64,000 bases of DNA from Sphaerolaimus hirsutus. Its lineage: Eukaryota; Nematoda; Chromadorea; Monhysterida; Sphaerolaimidae. Below the pieces are notes generated by a model. It worked only from the letters and a program-made list of their open reading frames with translations. It was not told the origin of the DNA and ran no database searches. The stretch is taken from positions 17,673,504-17,737,503 of the forward strand of contig OZ038460.1 of assembly GCA_964036195.1 (NCBI GenBank), in the 5' to 3' direction. Both the position numbers and the translations under genes were made by a program. This document shows, one piece after another, positions 44,442 to 54,784 of the stretch (its first letter is position 1; each line of letters opens with the position of its first letter).

Positions 44442-46470
44442 ATGGATGCTTCTAGCGTGCCTGAACGTCCCCGGCCGTATCAGTCGCGATTCGATCATCG
44501 GGCGTCGGTTATTCGCCCGTTTGTCATGCCGGACATTAATGTGGTTAGATTTTGTCATTTTGGCAGTGTTCCAACTTTGAAAAATATGGCTGATGCCGCT
44601 CTTTAATTTTGCAGACCGAGTTCCACCAGACATTCGACTTCACCGGCATGCTGGAAGATCGTCAGTGGTACCAAGTGGAGGAGAAATTATTTGGACACAT
44701 CAATGCGCTCATTTTTTCGTTTGGGCACAGGGCTTGTCCTCCCGAGATAATTTTGCACTCGGACGGCAGGGTGGAAAGGCCCGAGCACCACCAAATATTG
44801 GTAATGTTTTTTCTTTCATTTGTTTATCTTTTTGGATAGTTTTTTTCTTATTTGGTGCCTAGACTAATCACTCGATTCCACGGTGTTTTTCTCATTTTGT
44901 CGGAACGTCGTTTTCCCGTTGTTTGTTGTTATTTATCGAGTTGTCAAGTAATTTTATCATTTTTGTCAATTTGTCAGTTTCTCCTCAGTCATCTTTACCT
45001 CAGGTGTATTATGAGAGCGACGATCATGAAATGATGCGGTTCCGCGCTGAAAACAATCTGCCGCCCTTTTTGCCTGGGCAGCTTTTGTTTTCCATTTGTG
45101 AGTGTGAGGGCTGTGACAAAGACAATTCGCAAAGGGTTTACGACTTTGTCAAGAACATTCGTTTGGGCACAGTGGGCTTGCGCACCCCCGAAAATGATTA
45201 TGAGCGAAACGGTGCCCTTGTTAGTTTGCTCAACATTTGCTTTTATTTTTCGAAATTTATTTTTTATATTTTTAGACAGTTTTCTGTGTTGTTTATTTTA
45301 TTTATTTTTTACTGGTGCCCTTTCCACAGTTATCGATTGTCCGCGACTCGCTGCCCGGTGAGCTGGCGCCTAACACTGTCAGCGCCATTCTGGAAGCCTT
45401 GAATGCTCGTCGTGAAGTCGGCATTCACGATGAAATTGACAATGTAAAGATGTATGGCATTAAAATTTTTGGAGATCTGTGAGTTGTCTCTTTTTGTTGG
45501 AAACTTTTTAGCGTTTTTCAGTGTCCTTAAGGTCTGACATTTTAATGTGCTATAGTTGTGACACATGTGAAAAATATCTATGTCTTGACATTTTTGTGAC
45601 ATCGTTGTGACGAGTGTGTCATTCAATTCCACTGAATTTTTCATCACACTTGTGACATGTGTGACGCTATAGTTACCTAATATAGGATTTCGAAAGATTT
45701 CGATAAATTTTATGAACTATAAATTTTGCTTTATAGTTCGCGCGCACTATTCAATCGTGGCCGCTGCCGCCCGCCGCTCAGCAAGGCGGCGTACGCTTCG
45801 CTGGAAATGCTGAGTTTGGAGCGTAATGCTGAGGGCGGGTCCAAATTGTGCGTGGATTATGAAGATGTTCAGCAGGAACCGTTAGCGGGTCGATTCGAGG
45901 GTTTGCTCCGCGAGAATGGGCGCAGCGTGCCCGGCGGACATGAGGAAACACCGGTAGCGGTTGGTGACGCTTGTTTATGGATGTTTATTGATACCTCTGT
46001 GTACATTTTACGTGTAGATTCTGGCCCTGAATTTTTCATAGATCCGTATCCGCGGCTTGGCCATGTTTCCATTCATTCAAGAGGCACGTGCTAACCGGTG
46101 TTGGGACACATTGCCCGATGCTGTGGCTAACCCTTCCGGTGAGGGTATCTGATTAATTGCGATTTGTAAGGGCTTTTGAGCGTAGAAATTTCAGTTTCTT
46201 ACAATTTGTAGATTATCCGTACTACGGATCCATTCGGGGCAAGGTCCTGGTATCCGGAAATTCCTGCATTAGCAGCAGTGTGGCTGGACCGTCGAGGTGA
46301 ATTTGAGGTGATTTTGCAGGGTACAGTTTGGTTAGTTTGTTTGTTCTTAGGTTTTCGTTTTTTACTTCCGTACTTTGTGTTTTACCAGAGGCCTTGTAAA
46401 TATACTCTGCGGATCGCATGCTATGCTTTTTTATGTGGGGCGGAAATCTCAAATGATTTGGGGTTTGTAG
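44442..46470 (+). CDS. Unknown eight-exon gene, 377 aa
   Basis: Exons 44442-44543, 44615-44800, 45004-45219, 45330-45478, 45737-45953, 46042-46138, 46212-46296 and 46389-46470 sum to 1134 bases, exactly 378 codons with stop; all seven junctions are GT-AG and in frame. Start MDASSVPERPRPYQSRFDHR; then GMLEDRQWYQVEEKLFGHIN, a Cys-containing SICECEGCDKDNSQRVYDF, AILEALNARREVGIHDEIDN, GLAMFPFIQEARANRCWD, and the end AMLFYVGRKSQMIWGL. No signal peptide or clear membrane helix is evident. Introns are 71-258 bp and contain no introner. It pairs with the 283-aa gene, divergently. I do not recognise the family. The alternative exon 6 acceptor at 46015 would hit a stop at once, so 46041 is preferred. 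Confidence 0.8.
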
Positions 46471-46569
46471 AAAAGTAACTTTTTTTTATAAAATTGTTCT
46501 TTGTTTCGTTTAGAGTTATTTTACTGTCTTGTATTGTTGTAAAAGTGAAAAAACTATCTTGGTTGGCAG

Positions 46570-47103
46570 TTATTTTTCTGCGGGTAGTTTATAGAGGTGT
46601 TCTAAACGCGAATGATTTTCACCTAAATTGCCTTGACCTGTTGCGTTTACCTTGCTTTTTTCTATTTCCGTGGGTGTTTTGGCCATTTGGTTTATTGGTT
46701 GAAGAACAGCTAAATTATTTTTAATTGAAATAATTTTGTACGGTCCATTATAGATTGGCTCTAATTTTTGCCTATTGAATTGTTTTTTTAAAACAATATC
46801 TGAAACTTGGAATTTATCTGTAATGGCAACTTTTCTAGAATTATTGAACCATTCAGTATATTTCTTCTTAGCGTAGTCTGTCAATAATTTGGCTGTTCGC
46901 CAATTTTTTTGTGGATTGTCAGTTGCGAATAAAGACGCAGTAAATCTATTGAATTTGGGCAACCGGTGAAACACCATGAGAAATGGGGGTTTTTGTGCAA
47001 TTGTATGCACTTTCATGTTTAGTTTCAAAGCTGCTAAAGAAGCGAAATGGGGCCAGTCTTTGGAGTCATTTTCTTTTAGAATAATTTGTAGCAGTGTACA
47101 CAA
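46570..47103 (-). pseudogene. Gypsy-type retroelement, integrase C-terminal part
   Basis: A 177-residue minus-strand ORF. The N-terminal half resembles the last part of a retroelement integrase core; the C-terminal half has VSDIVLKKQFNRQKLEPIYN followed by GPYKIISI, the typical integrase tail pattern (a basic segment, then Y-x-GPYxV). Protease, reverse transcriptase, RNase H and the integrase catalytic residues are missing. It lies directly after the Gag ORF on the same strand and just past the end of the 377-aa gene. It is a dead element. Confidence 0.7.
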
Positions 47104-47123
47104 TGTTCTGATTGTTCGTTTGG

Positions 47124-47902
47124 CTATACCATTTTACGTGTAGATTCGTGCGACCCGCGCAAATCTTCATTTTGCGACGTTTTCCTCGGTGCAAATTTTG
47201 TACTGGAAACCTTCTGTTCTCGTGTGAAGTGATGTTTTTCCTTATACCCCAAGCGTTCCAGATTAAAGAGATATTCGTCTAGCATTTGTGCTGCGTGTCT
47301 TGGCTCTGTTACTTCCCCATTTTGAATCTTCAGATGCAAGTCGAAAATTATGGCTTTATCGAATCGTTGCAACTGTATTCCCCTTAGTAGACACATTAGA
47401 ATCAACGTTTTTCTCTGTTCACTGGGCAGCAATTTTATATATTCATGTGGGACTTTACTCATGATGCGTGTGCAAAACTTGATACATGATTCATCGTCGA
47501 ATTGAGCCAACTTTTCCCACTTATCCACGGGAAGTCTCAAACCATGTGTTTTGTAGGTAGTTTCCAACTCCGCTAGGACGAACTCATAGTCACTTTTCTG
47601 GTCTTTTGTAAATGACTTGAAGAGCTCTTTAGTGGACCCTTCCAATTTCACCCGGAAGATGATGTTCCAAAATTGGGTTATACTTCCCTGTGGCAGCATA
47701 AACAGATGCTGGTCTACGGTTTCCTTCCAATCTTTGAAATGCTGCTTTTCACCTTTAAACACGGGGATGGTGTGTAACAATGTTGGTAAAGTTGTACCGA
47801 CAATCATTGCGTTGTCTGAATTATGAGAAATTGTCTGGGTGATTTCGCTTTGCGCGGTGGGAGGAGTTGGTGGGTGTGTAACATTATCGTAAAATGTAAA
47901 AC
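47124..47902 (-). pseudogene. Retroelement Gag-like ORF, truncated
   Basis: About 255 residues of minus-strand ORF up to the scaffold gap. Its pattern (FKGEKQHFKDWKETVDQHLF, YEFVLAELETTYKTHG, IKFCTRIMSKVPHEYIKLLP) is that of Gag proteins of LTR retrotransposons. The N-terminus is in the gap; the C-terminus breaks off at GSHESTRKMV, perhaps the start of a zinc knuckle, where an internal deletion joins it to the integrase end. No LTR could be identified. Confidence 0.65.
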
Positions 47903-48102
47903 NNNNNNNNNNNNNNNNNNNNNNNNNNNNNNNNNNNNNNNNNNNNNNNNNNNNNNNNNNNNNNNNNNNNNNNNNNNNNNNNNNNNNNNNNNNNNNNNNN
48001 NNNNNNNNNNNNNNNNNNNNNNNNNNNNNNNNNNNNNNNNNNNNNNNNNNNNNNNNNNNNNNNNNNNNNNNNNNNNNNNNNNNNNNNNNNNNNNNNNNNN
48101 NN
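47903..48102. other. Assembly gap, 200 N
   Basis: Exactly 200 undetermined bases. Confidence 0.99.
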
Positions 48103-48835
48103 TTTTTGGAGAACACGGAAACACGGAAACAGAAAATACGGAAATGTTTTTTTGAGTTTTTTTATCCAAGCAATTGAAGGCACAAGATTTTAACTGAACA
48201 ATGTGTGTATGTGCATACATAAGGTATGCATGTATGTATAGTGTGTAAATATGTACATAGTATCCAAGTTTAACGATGAAATAAGTATCCAAAAAAATAA
48301 TGTGTCCACATCTCCTGGAGGTTTCGACAATATTATGAACTGTGATCGAAGTGTTGGGGTGTGTCCACCAGGGTCTGCTAGCTCACACAATTGAGCTGAG
48401 CGCTCCTCACCTCCAAGCTGTCAAAGTATTGGTCACCCATTTGGAACTACCTCTAACGAACTAATGAAATTTCTTCCAATACACAACAAAACATATGCAA
48501 AACAAATATTTGATAAGAAAACCACTGTTTCAACAGTAAAATGCTGTAAAATGCAACTTTTTGTAAAACAACTCAAGTTTTTCCAAAAAAACTTGAGATT
48601 TTATCAAAAAACTTGAGATTTTATCAAAAAACTTGAGTTTTTATCAAAAAACTTGAGTTTTTATCAAAAAACTTGAGTTTTTATCAAAAAACTCAAGTTT
48701 TTTCAAAAAACACAGAAATAAAACACAGAAACTCAAGTTTTTTTCGTGAAAAAAACTCAAAACACAGATATTCATTTTTGAAAAACTCAAAATACAGAAA
48801 GTGTTTTTATTTTGAGAACTCACCCATCGTTGACT
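48103..48835 (-). repeat. Inverted copy of repeat 21180-22085
   Basis: Reverse-complement copy with the same order of blocks: TTCCGTGTTTCC runs, TAAGGTATGCATGTATGTAT, GTGTCCACATCTCCTGGAGG and many ATCAAAAAACTTGAGTTTTT units (48560-48700). It starts directly at the scaffold gap. Confidence 0.8.
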
Positions 48836-49480
48836 GCAGAACACACGTTAAAACAATGTCGGTGTCACGTTAGAACAGTGTACATACCATCTACATACTA
48901 ATATTAGTCCACAGAACCTTATAAATGGCGGTTTTTGTTGCATTTTTCGACGTCTGCGTACGTTTCAGACGACAATTTCGTACTTGGTTTTCAAAAATTT
49001 TCTTGTGAAATAATAACCCCACCCCTCGAAATACCCCCCCTCGTTTAACCCCCCCCCCCCCTCTCGGGACCACTATGAAACAATCACCCCGCGGGGGTAT
49101 TTCGAGGAAATACGGTATATAAGGACATAAGAGGGATGTAAACGTACATAACTACACAAACTAGCGTATATGTAAAATGGTCGCAATAAATACATCATGT
49201 TCCTTGCGTACATGATGTACCTTATTCCAGAGGGGGGGGGGGGTATTTCGAGGGGGGTTTATTTTTTTCTCAGCTCGAAAACACCTGGGGGTATTTCGAG
49301 GGGGGTTAATTCAAGGGGGTATTTCGAGGAAATACGGTAATTTAGTAATTTACTTACCTTTTATGCAGTGTAAACATAAAAATCTTACTAAACGTTTCCT
49401 GTACTCCGTGGTGAGTAAAGTAAAAATACTTCATGTTCACGTTTACTTTGAAGAATGTTCAGTACTTTTTACAACTCTGG
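48836..49480. repeat. P-type MITE pieces and a family T right end
   Basis: 48836-49118 is the right half of a P-type MITE ending GGTATTTCGAGGAAATACGG; 49220-49341 is a second, G-rich piece. 49341-49479 is family T sequence ending TACTTTTTACAACTCTG, immediately followed by zinc-finger coding sequence. Confidence 0.65.
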
Positions 49481-50463
49481 TGCACACGGGGGAGCGGCCC
49501 TACGGCTGCAAGTACTGTGGCAAAACTTACGCTACACAGGGTTCATTGAAAAGACACGTGAATGCTATCCACCTAGGTCTGCTACCACACGATTGCACCC
49601 ACTGCGAGAAGACATTCTACACACAATCAGAGCTGAAAGTGCATATGCGCGTGCACACGGGCGAGCGGCCGTACGTCTGCGAGCAGTGCGGCAGGGCATT
49701 TTCTTTACGCGGTGAATTGAACAATCACGTGAATGCCGTTCATTTGCGCCTGCAGCGGGACAAGTGCACCCACTGCGGCAAAACATTTCGCTGGAAGAAT
49801 TCGTTGGCTTTGCACTTCGCGGCGGTGCACCTGGTGCCACTCCCAGACCCTGTAAAAGACCATGTAAAGTGTCATGTGTCATGTAAAAGACCCTGTGAAA
49901 TGTCGTGTGTATCCTAATCTTATTCGATCATATCGAAATAATATTTTTTATATCCAAATCTTATGACAAACATAAGATTTGGATACAAAAATGTTAGATT
50001 TGGATACCATAAAATTTTATTTGGATAGACATCACACTTTACTGTGTCTTTTGTTTGACACATGACATTTTACAGGGTCTTTTACAGGGTCTGGGAGCGC
50101 CCCCAGGGTGAAAAGTCGCACGAATGTCAGCTTTGCGGCACGGCTTTCAACCAGAAATACCGTTTAGCTGGACACATCAGAACTGTGCACTTGGGTGAAA
50201 GAAAGCACGAGTGCGAGCATTGTGGCAAGGCGTTCAGCAGCAAACCAATGTTGATGAGGCATGTCAACTCAGTCCACCTAAAGCAGCGCACACACAAGTG
50301 CGGTCAGTGTGGCACGGCTTTTCCTGATAAATGTACTTTGGCCAGGCATATCAGATCAGTTCACTTCAAGCAGAAGCCGCACAAATGTGTGCACTGTGCC
50401 AGCTCGTTTCGGTCGCGCACGCACCTGAAAAGACACGTACTTTCACTGCATGAGGATGAGTGA
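49480..50463 (+). CDS. C2H2 zinc-finger gene D, 3' part
   Basis: A probable nuclear DNA-binding protein. Exon 49480-49833 and exon 50107-50463 (TGA) encode eight C2H2 fingers: CKYCGKTYATQGS, CTHCEKTFYTQSE, CEQCGRAFSLRGE, CTHCGKTFRWKNS, then after the intron CQLCGTAFNQKYR, CEHCGKAFSSKPM, CGQCGTAFPDKCT, CVHCASSFRSRTH, ending SLHEDE. The first codons, VHTGERPYGC, follow a family T element with no start codon, so the 5' part is missing. Gene A stops at the same linker. The intron 49834-50106 is an introner in a finger linker and splicing restores HLGEK. Gene B is uninterrupted at this point. Confidence 0.8.
49834..50106 (+). mobile_element. Introner family 1 forming a whole intron
   Basis: Starts GTGCCACTCCCAGACCCTGT and ends ACAGGGTCTGGGAGCGCCCC plus CAG, with a TATCCAAATCTTAT core. 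Removing it gives CAC CTG GGT GAA AAG (HLGEK), which matches the uninterrupted gene B sequence CACCTGGGCGAAAAG at 57713 without gain or loss of a base. Confidence 0.9.
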
Positions 50464-50479
50464 TGACTGACCGGACTAG

Positions 50480-50663
50480 GTGCCAGTCCCAAGCCCTGTA
50501 AAGTGTAAAGTAAAGTGTCAAGTGTAAAGTCAAATGCAAAGTAAACTGTCAAATGTCATGCGAAGTTCTGTAATTCAATCTTTTCTATTTTGTATTGATT
50601 GCACTTTACTTTGCATTTGACTTTACATTTGATACATTTTACAGGGCTTGGGACCGCCCCTTG
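50480..50663. mobile_element. Introner family 1 copy, non-exonic
   Basis: GTGCCAGTCCCAAGCCCTGT to CAGGGCTTGGGACCGCCCCT plus TG, 16 bp after the gene D stop codon. It ends in TTG rather than CAG. Subfamily with TTGCATTTGACTTTACATTT. Confidence 0.75.
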
Positions 50664-50701
50664 GGCAGTTGGTGCAGCTATGCCTTGCCACGACCACGAG
50701 T

Positions 50702-51078
50702 AGGGTTCAAGCGTGATCCCGATCCCGAATCCCGATAAGTTTTGGGATTTTGAGGCACGATCCGATAATTCCCCCAATGCCGATCCCAAAATAATGATCC
50801 TCCCTAATACCAATCCCAGAAATATGTACCAAATTGGCCAAATGACTTTTTTGCACGATGAAATGTGAACGGAAAGTTACGTTGTACATTTGGAGCCACT
50901 TTTCTGCCATTCAAGAATGTTTTTCCAAGCAGCCTACTTTGTTCAAAATCCCGATCCTGATCACGGAACGGAACCCTGATCCTGATCCCGACCCCAAAAA
51001 TTCAAAGAAACGAGTTCCCGGTCTCGAAAATTAAAAAAATTGCAGTGACAAAAAGTCGATCCCGTTTGAACCCTAGCC
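50702..51078. mobile_element. GATCCCGATCCCG TIR element, complete
   Basis: TAGGGTTCAAGCGTGATCCC at the left and GATCCCGTTTGAACCCTAG at the right form the TIR; the interior is full of GATCCCGA words. Partial relative at 33602-33790. Confidence 0.75.
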
Positions 51079-51158
51079 ACCAGTCAGTTGGAAGATATGA
51101 AGTGATACCAGCTTTGCAGATATCGCCAGTGATCATTATTGATACGCCGCTAACCAAA

Positions 51159-51398
51159 TACCGTATTAACTCGAATTAACCCCCCTTAAATAACCCCCCC
51201 CCTCTCTAGCTATTTATCTATGTTTTTGTGTACAAATATATCCAGTTTGGACGCATTTATTACCTGTTTTAGGTACGCAAATTCCTACTCTTTACTAGGA
51301 TCTTTGCAAAAATTTCTGACGATATAATAACTCCCCCCCCTCAAAGTTTGCTGGCGAAATAATAAACCTTCATGGGGGTATATCGAGGTAAGATGGTA
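51159..51398. mobile_element. P-type MITE (TACCGTATTAACTCGAAT)
   Basis: TIRs TACCGTATTAACTCGAATTA and TATATCGAGGTAAGATGGTA with TA tips. C-tract interior. The GCATTTATTACCTGTTTTAG core also occurs at 16400. Confidence 0.7.
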
Positions 51399-51654
51399 CC
51401 TACTGTATTTACATTGTATTTATACATATAGGTAAGTTGATCGGGGAGTTGTTTTTCAAGAGTCTTTTGACTCTGGAGTTATTTCAGGGGGACTATAATT
51501 TCATCGGAATTTTTGCAAAACTTCACCATCAATTTAATGTTCCTTCCTATTCAAGCAGGTTTTTCCCTCATTTGGATCAATGGGGCGAATAATTCAAGAG
51601 GGTAATCTAATGCAACTTTTTTGAGGATCTGTGGTATTTTAGTTTCAATAGGTA

Positions 51655-52075
51655 GTTACCATGACGTAGGCTCATCCCACATCTAAACCAATCCCACATC
51701 TAAATCTACTTTGTCTCTCAAATAGACTGGATTAGGGAATTTCAAAAAAAGTCATGATGACACAATGTAATCAATCTAATATAACATGTTAGAGTGTTTT
51801 AGGGCAATTTGACACCACATGTGTTTAAACTTGACAGTTGACAACTCATGAGTGCAGTCAGTGTTATTGAGTACAACATTGATCTACGAAATCACCGAGT
51901 CATCGAAAGTGGCTCTTAATGTAGCACTTTTTAATCATCAACATTTTTTTGCATCCATTATCCACCAAAAATGTTAGGAATACGCATCAAATATGGCAGG
52001 CATCCAATTTCTGGGCCAGGATGTGGGATGGGTTTAGATGTGGGATGGCACAGACCCGTTACCATAAGATCATTA
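51655..52075. mobile_element. TIR element CATCCCACATCTAAACC
   Basis: Left tip GTTACCATGACGTAGGCTCA with TCCCACATCTAAACC; right tip GGTTTAGATGTGGGATGGCA followed by CAGACCCGTTACC. Non-coding, about 420 bp. Confidence 0.65.
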
Positions 52076-52079
52076 GCTG

Positions 52080-52847
52080 ACATTAGGTTATCGATTCCTT
52101 GTTCTATCTAGGTAAATAGTAATTTAGACATTGGTTTGTGACCACTTAATTTATATACCTAGCTATATATTTTATTCTCAATGCAAGATATGTCTGATGC
52201 ATAAAGTGTTTTAAATGAAGCTGAAGATAAAAAATGATTACATCAAAAAATGTGTGACCTGCGATGTGTCGTTCAATTTTTAAAACGTCTTTAACTTTAC
52301 TCGAACGGTACGTATGTATACCAACCGAGTAATGAGTAAATACGTTCGTTTCCTGCAGAAAAATACCAGTACTCCCCTTTAAGCGTACTTTTTGAGAGTA
52401 CGTGAGTACAGAAAACGTAAAACGAAAATTTATGGGCTGCATAAAAAACAAGTGACTCAAACGATTGGAACGTGTAAAAATGGCAGCGGAAATGATCGAA
52501 GTTGCGATGGGTAGGTAAAACGATTTGGACTTCTACTCCATTTTACTCCTGGGTAGAAAATCGAAAAATACTCACGTTTTCACTGAGTAAAATGCAAGTA
52601 TTTACGTCTACTCACTTTTTAGGCAGTGCAAAAGTAAAACCTTACATTGAGTTTGCTTTACTTAGGTGTGAGTAAAAATATAGTACTTTACATACATGTT
52701 TACTTTGAAAACAGTACGGTACTTTAACCACTCTGCATTCAATTAAAATAGGCGTGATGCGAAGCGATGAAATCGTCAAATTTGTGCACCAAGATGTGTC
52801 GATTTCAAATAGTCGCGGATTGAATCACTCGAACTTCACCCGACCTG
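52080..52847. repeat. Family T DNA
   Basis: TTTACTCGAACGGTACGTAT through TACGGTACTTTAACCACTCTG (52734) is a worn family T copy. No gene is seen. Confidence 0.45.
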
Positions 52848-53092
52848 GTGCCAGTTCCGCAAAATGAGAAGTGAGAAGTGAAATGGCAAAGGTGAAGTGA
52901 AATGGCAAAGGTGAAGTGAAATGGCAAGTGAATTGGCAAGTGAAATGGCGAAAGCAAAGAGAAATTACTTTTTGATTTTGATTTTATTACTTCGCTTTTG
53001 CCAATTCACTTGCCGTTTCACTTGGCCTTTGCGCTTCTACTTCGCCTTTGCCATTTCACTTCTCACTTCTCATTTTGCGGAACTGGCCCCTG
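52848..53092. mobile_element. Introner family 2 copy, non-exonic
   Basis: GTGCCAGTTCCGCAAAATGA to TTTTGCGGAACTGGCCCC plus TG, the best-preserved family 2 TIR pair. CTG precedes the left end and CTG closes the right end, so no AG acceptor. The interior repeats AAAGGTGAAGTGAAATGGC. Confidence 0.75.
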
Positions 53093-53159
53093 GACCATTC
53101 TGCTTGGCTGTGCTACAACTTCCAAGTGTTTCATGTGCTGCAGTTGTGATGAAATGCGC

Positions 53160-53370
53160 CACGGCGCTGGTGACGCTTTAGGGCGCCAAAAAGTGCCATT
53201 GTGCTTGGCGCCTTTTTCTGTGTCGGCCGGTGCTCCTTTTCTGCGACCATGGCCCCATTGGCGCCTTTTTGTTCCGGCGGTTTTCCAGTCCCTGTCCGCA
53301 GTCGGCGGCAGGGTGGTTTGGCTACGGCGTTAAATTTGGCACAATGCCAGGACAATGTGAGTCGTTACGG
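53160..53370. repeat. GGCGCC-rich element
   Basis: TTTAGGGCGCCAAAAAGTGC and TGCTTGGCGCCTTTTTCTGT resemble the GGCGCC-rich part of the gene A intron (19752-19915). Several overlapping ORFs here have no family match. Confidence 0.4.
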
Positions 53371-53709
53371 AATGACGTTCATAAAAGGAATGGGTTTATG
53401 CCTGCGCAGCTTAAAGTGTTTTCGGTTGCAGTATTTTGCGTGTCTGCGACATTGCAAAAAACTGCAGCAACATATCAGTGGTGGCATTCCAACTGCCAAT
53501 CAGTGTGTGTGTGTATTATTGTGACAGAGTGTCATTTTTACATCCAGCGACAGAAAAATGGCCCATAAGTATAATCACAGCTGTATCACACGCCTCGCAG
53601 TAATTCAGTCGATTAGATTTAAATGTTAGAGCAACCGACGCACTGGCGTCATGCCAATTACGTCATAAAAAAATTGTTCGAGGAAAATATTCACGCGAAG
53701 AAAAACCAG

Positions 53710-53848
53710 TGCGACTAGTATCCAAAAGTGATGTCGTTTTTCAAAAAGGGGAGGGGTCAACCTAACGCACTTTCGAGCGGCACCGAGAACTTGTCACGAT
53801 TGCAGAAAAGAACCTGTTTGCAGCGGGGCCTGGCACAACATGACAGGT
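53710..53848 (+). CDS. Possible first exon MSFFKKGRGQ
   Basis: ATG at 53731 gives MSFFKKGRGQPNALSSGTEN, then LSRLQKRTCLQRGLAQHDR, and a GTATGT donor at 53848. Only one exon is visible; transposon repeats follow. No family recognised. Confidence 0.3.
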
Positions 53849-53885
53849 ATGTGCTTTTACACACTTTTTTACTGAGCGGGGGTTC

Positions 53886-54022
53886 ATCTAGCACGACAAA
53901 ATGCTCGATTTGCCTGTTAATCTTGTGGCCATAGATGTTTAAACACGTTTGATTTATTGCAATTATAAAAGCAGTGGGTAGAGTTGGCTCTTTTGCACCG
54001 ACATTTTTCTAAAAAATACTTA
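53886..54022. repeat. Second copy of repeat 205-358
   Basis: GACAAAATGCTCGATTTGCC through ATAAAAGCAGTGGGTAGAGT matches the window start. Confidence 0.7.
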
Positions 54023-54326
54023 TCAGGAGAAAAAACACATCCTTGATGTATTCTACAACAAGAATTGATGAAATTTCTGACTTTCACGTTTTCTGCAAGA
54101 AAAAATACTCACTTACACTCTGTCTGTGAGAAAAATACTCATTTTTATGTTTTCTGTGAGAAAAATACTCAGTTTTATGTTTTCCCAGAAAGAAAGTATA
54201 TTACTCACGTTTTACACAGTGTAAAGGTAAAAGTTTAAGGTAACGTTGTTACTCTAAATTTTCTGTACTCAGCCGAGAGTAACAAAAATACTCTACGTTT
54301 AGGCCACATTTACAGCTTTTTTTTGT

Positions 54327-54705
54327 GACAACTCAACAACTCAAAAAAGTTCAATAAGCTGGGTAAAAATCTTCCATAATCATGAGAAAAAGTGATCAAC
54401 TACACATTCTACCTAGGCAGATTTGCATGTCAAATTGCAGAATTGTGCTTGTAAAAGCTCAAGTGTTATTAGCTGTTGGATGAATTTTGCCATTGTCGCT
54501 GGTTGTTGCCGGCTCTCGTGTAACTGTCCGACAATGGCAAACTTTTCCAACATTCATAACTTTTGAGCTGAAAGTATGATTCTACAATTTGACATGCATA
54601 TTCACCTAGATAGAATGTATGGTTGACCACTTTTTCCCATGAATATGGCACCTATTTACTCAACTTATTGACTTTTTTGTGTTGTCAAGTTGTCACAGAA
54701 AAAAC
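54327..54705. mobile_element. Foldback element GTGACAACTCAACAACTC
   Basis: GTGACAACTCAACAACTCAA at the left matches the complement of TTGTGTTGTCAAGTTGTCAC at the right; inside, TTGACATGC/GCATGTCAA and AGTTGATCAC pairs continue the symmetry. It is nested in family T sequence (54030-54740). Confidence 0.65.
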
Positions 54706-54784
54706 CTTTTGAAAAAGTTCAGTACTTTTAACAACTCAGGTAAAATTGCGCACTTTCTTGCCAAAAATGCAAAGTAGGTATTAG

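Noticed and set aside
45954-46041. Exon 6 of the 377-aa gene starting at 46015 (after GTGTAG)
   Set aside because: That frame meets TAG after seven codons; the acceptor TTTTTCATAG at 46041 keeps the frame open to the end.
46015-46110. Start of the 377-aa gene ending at the short ORF stop at 46094
   Set aside because: The ORF reads through intron 5; splicing gives a longer frame with three further exons.
42765-46470. The divergent gene pair as an endogenous viral insertion (capsid-binding and RNA-binding proteins)
   Set aside because: Compositions loosely suggested it, but I recognise no viral motif, and orderly introns, a poly(A) signal and divergent orientation fit host genes equally well or better.
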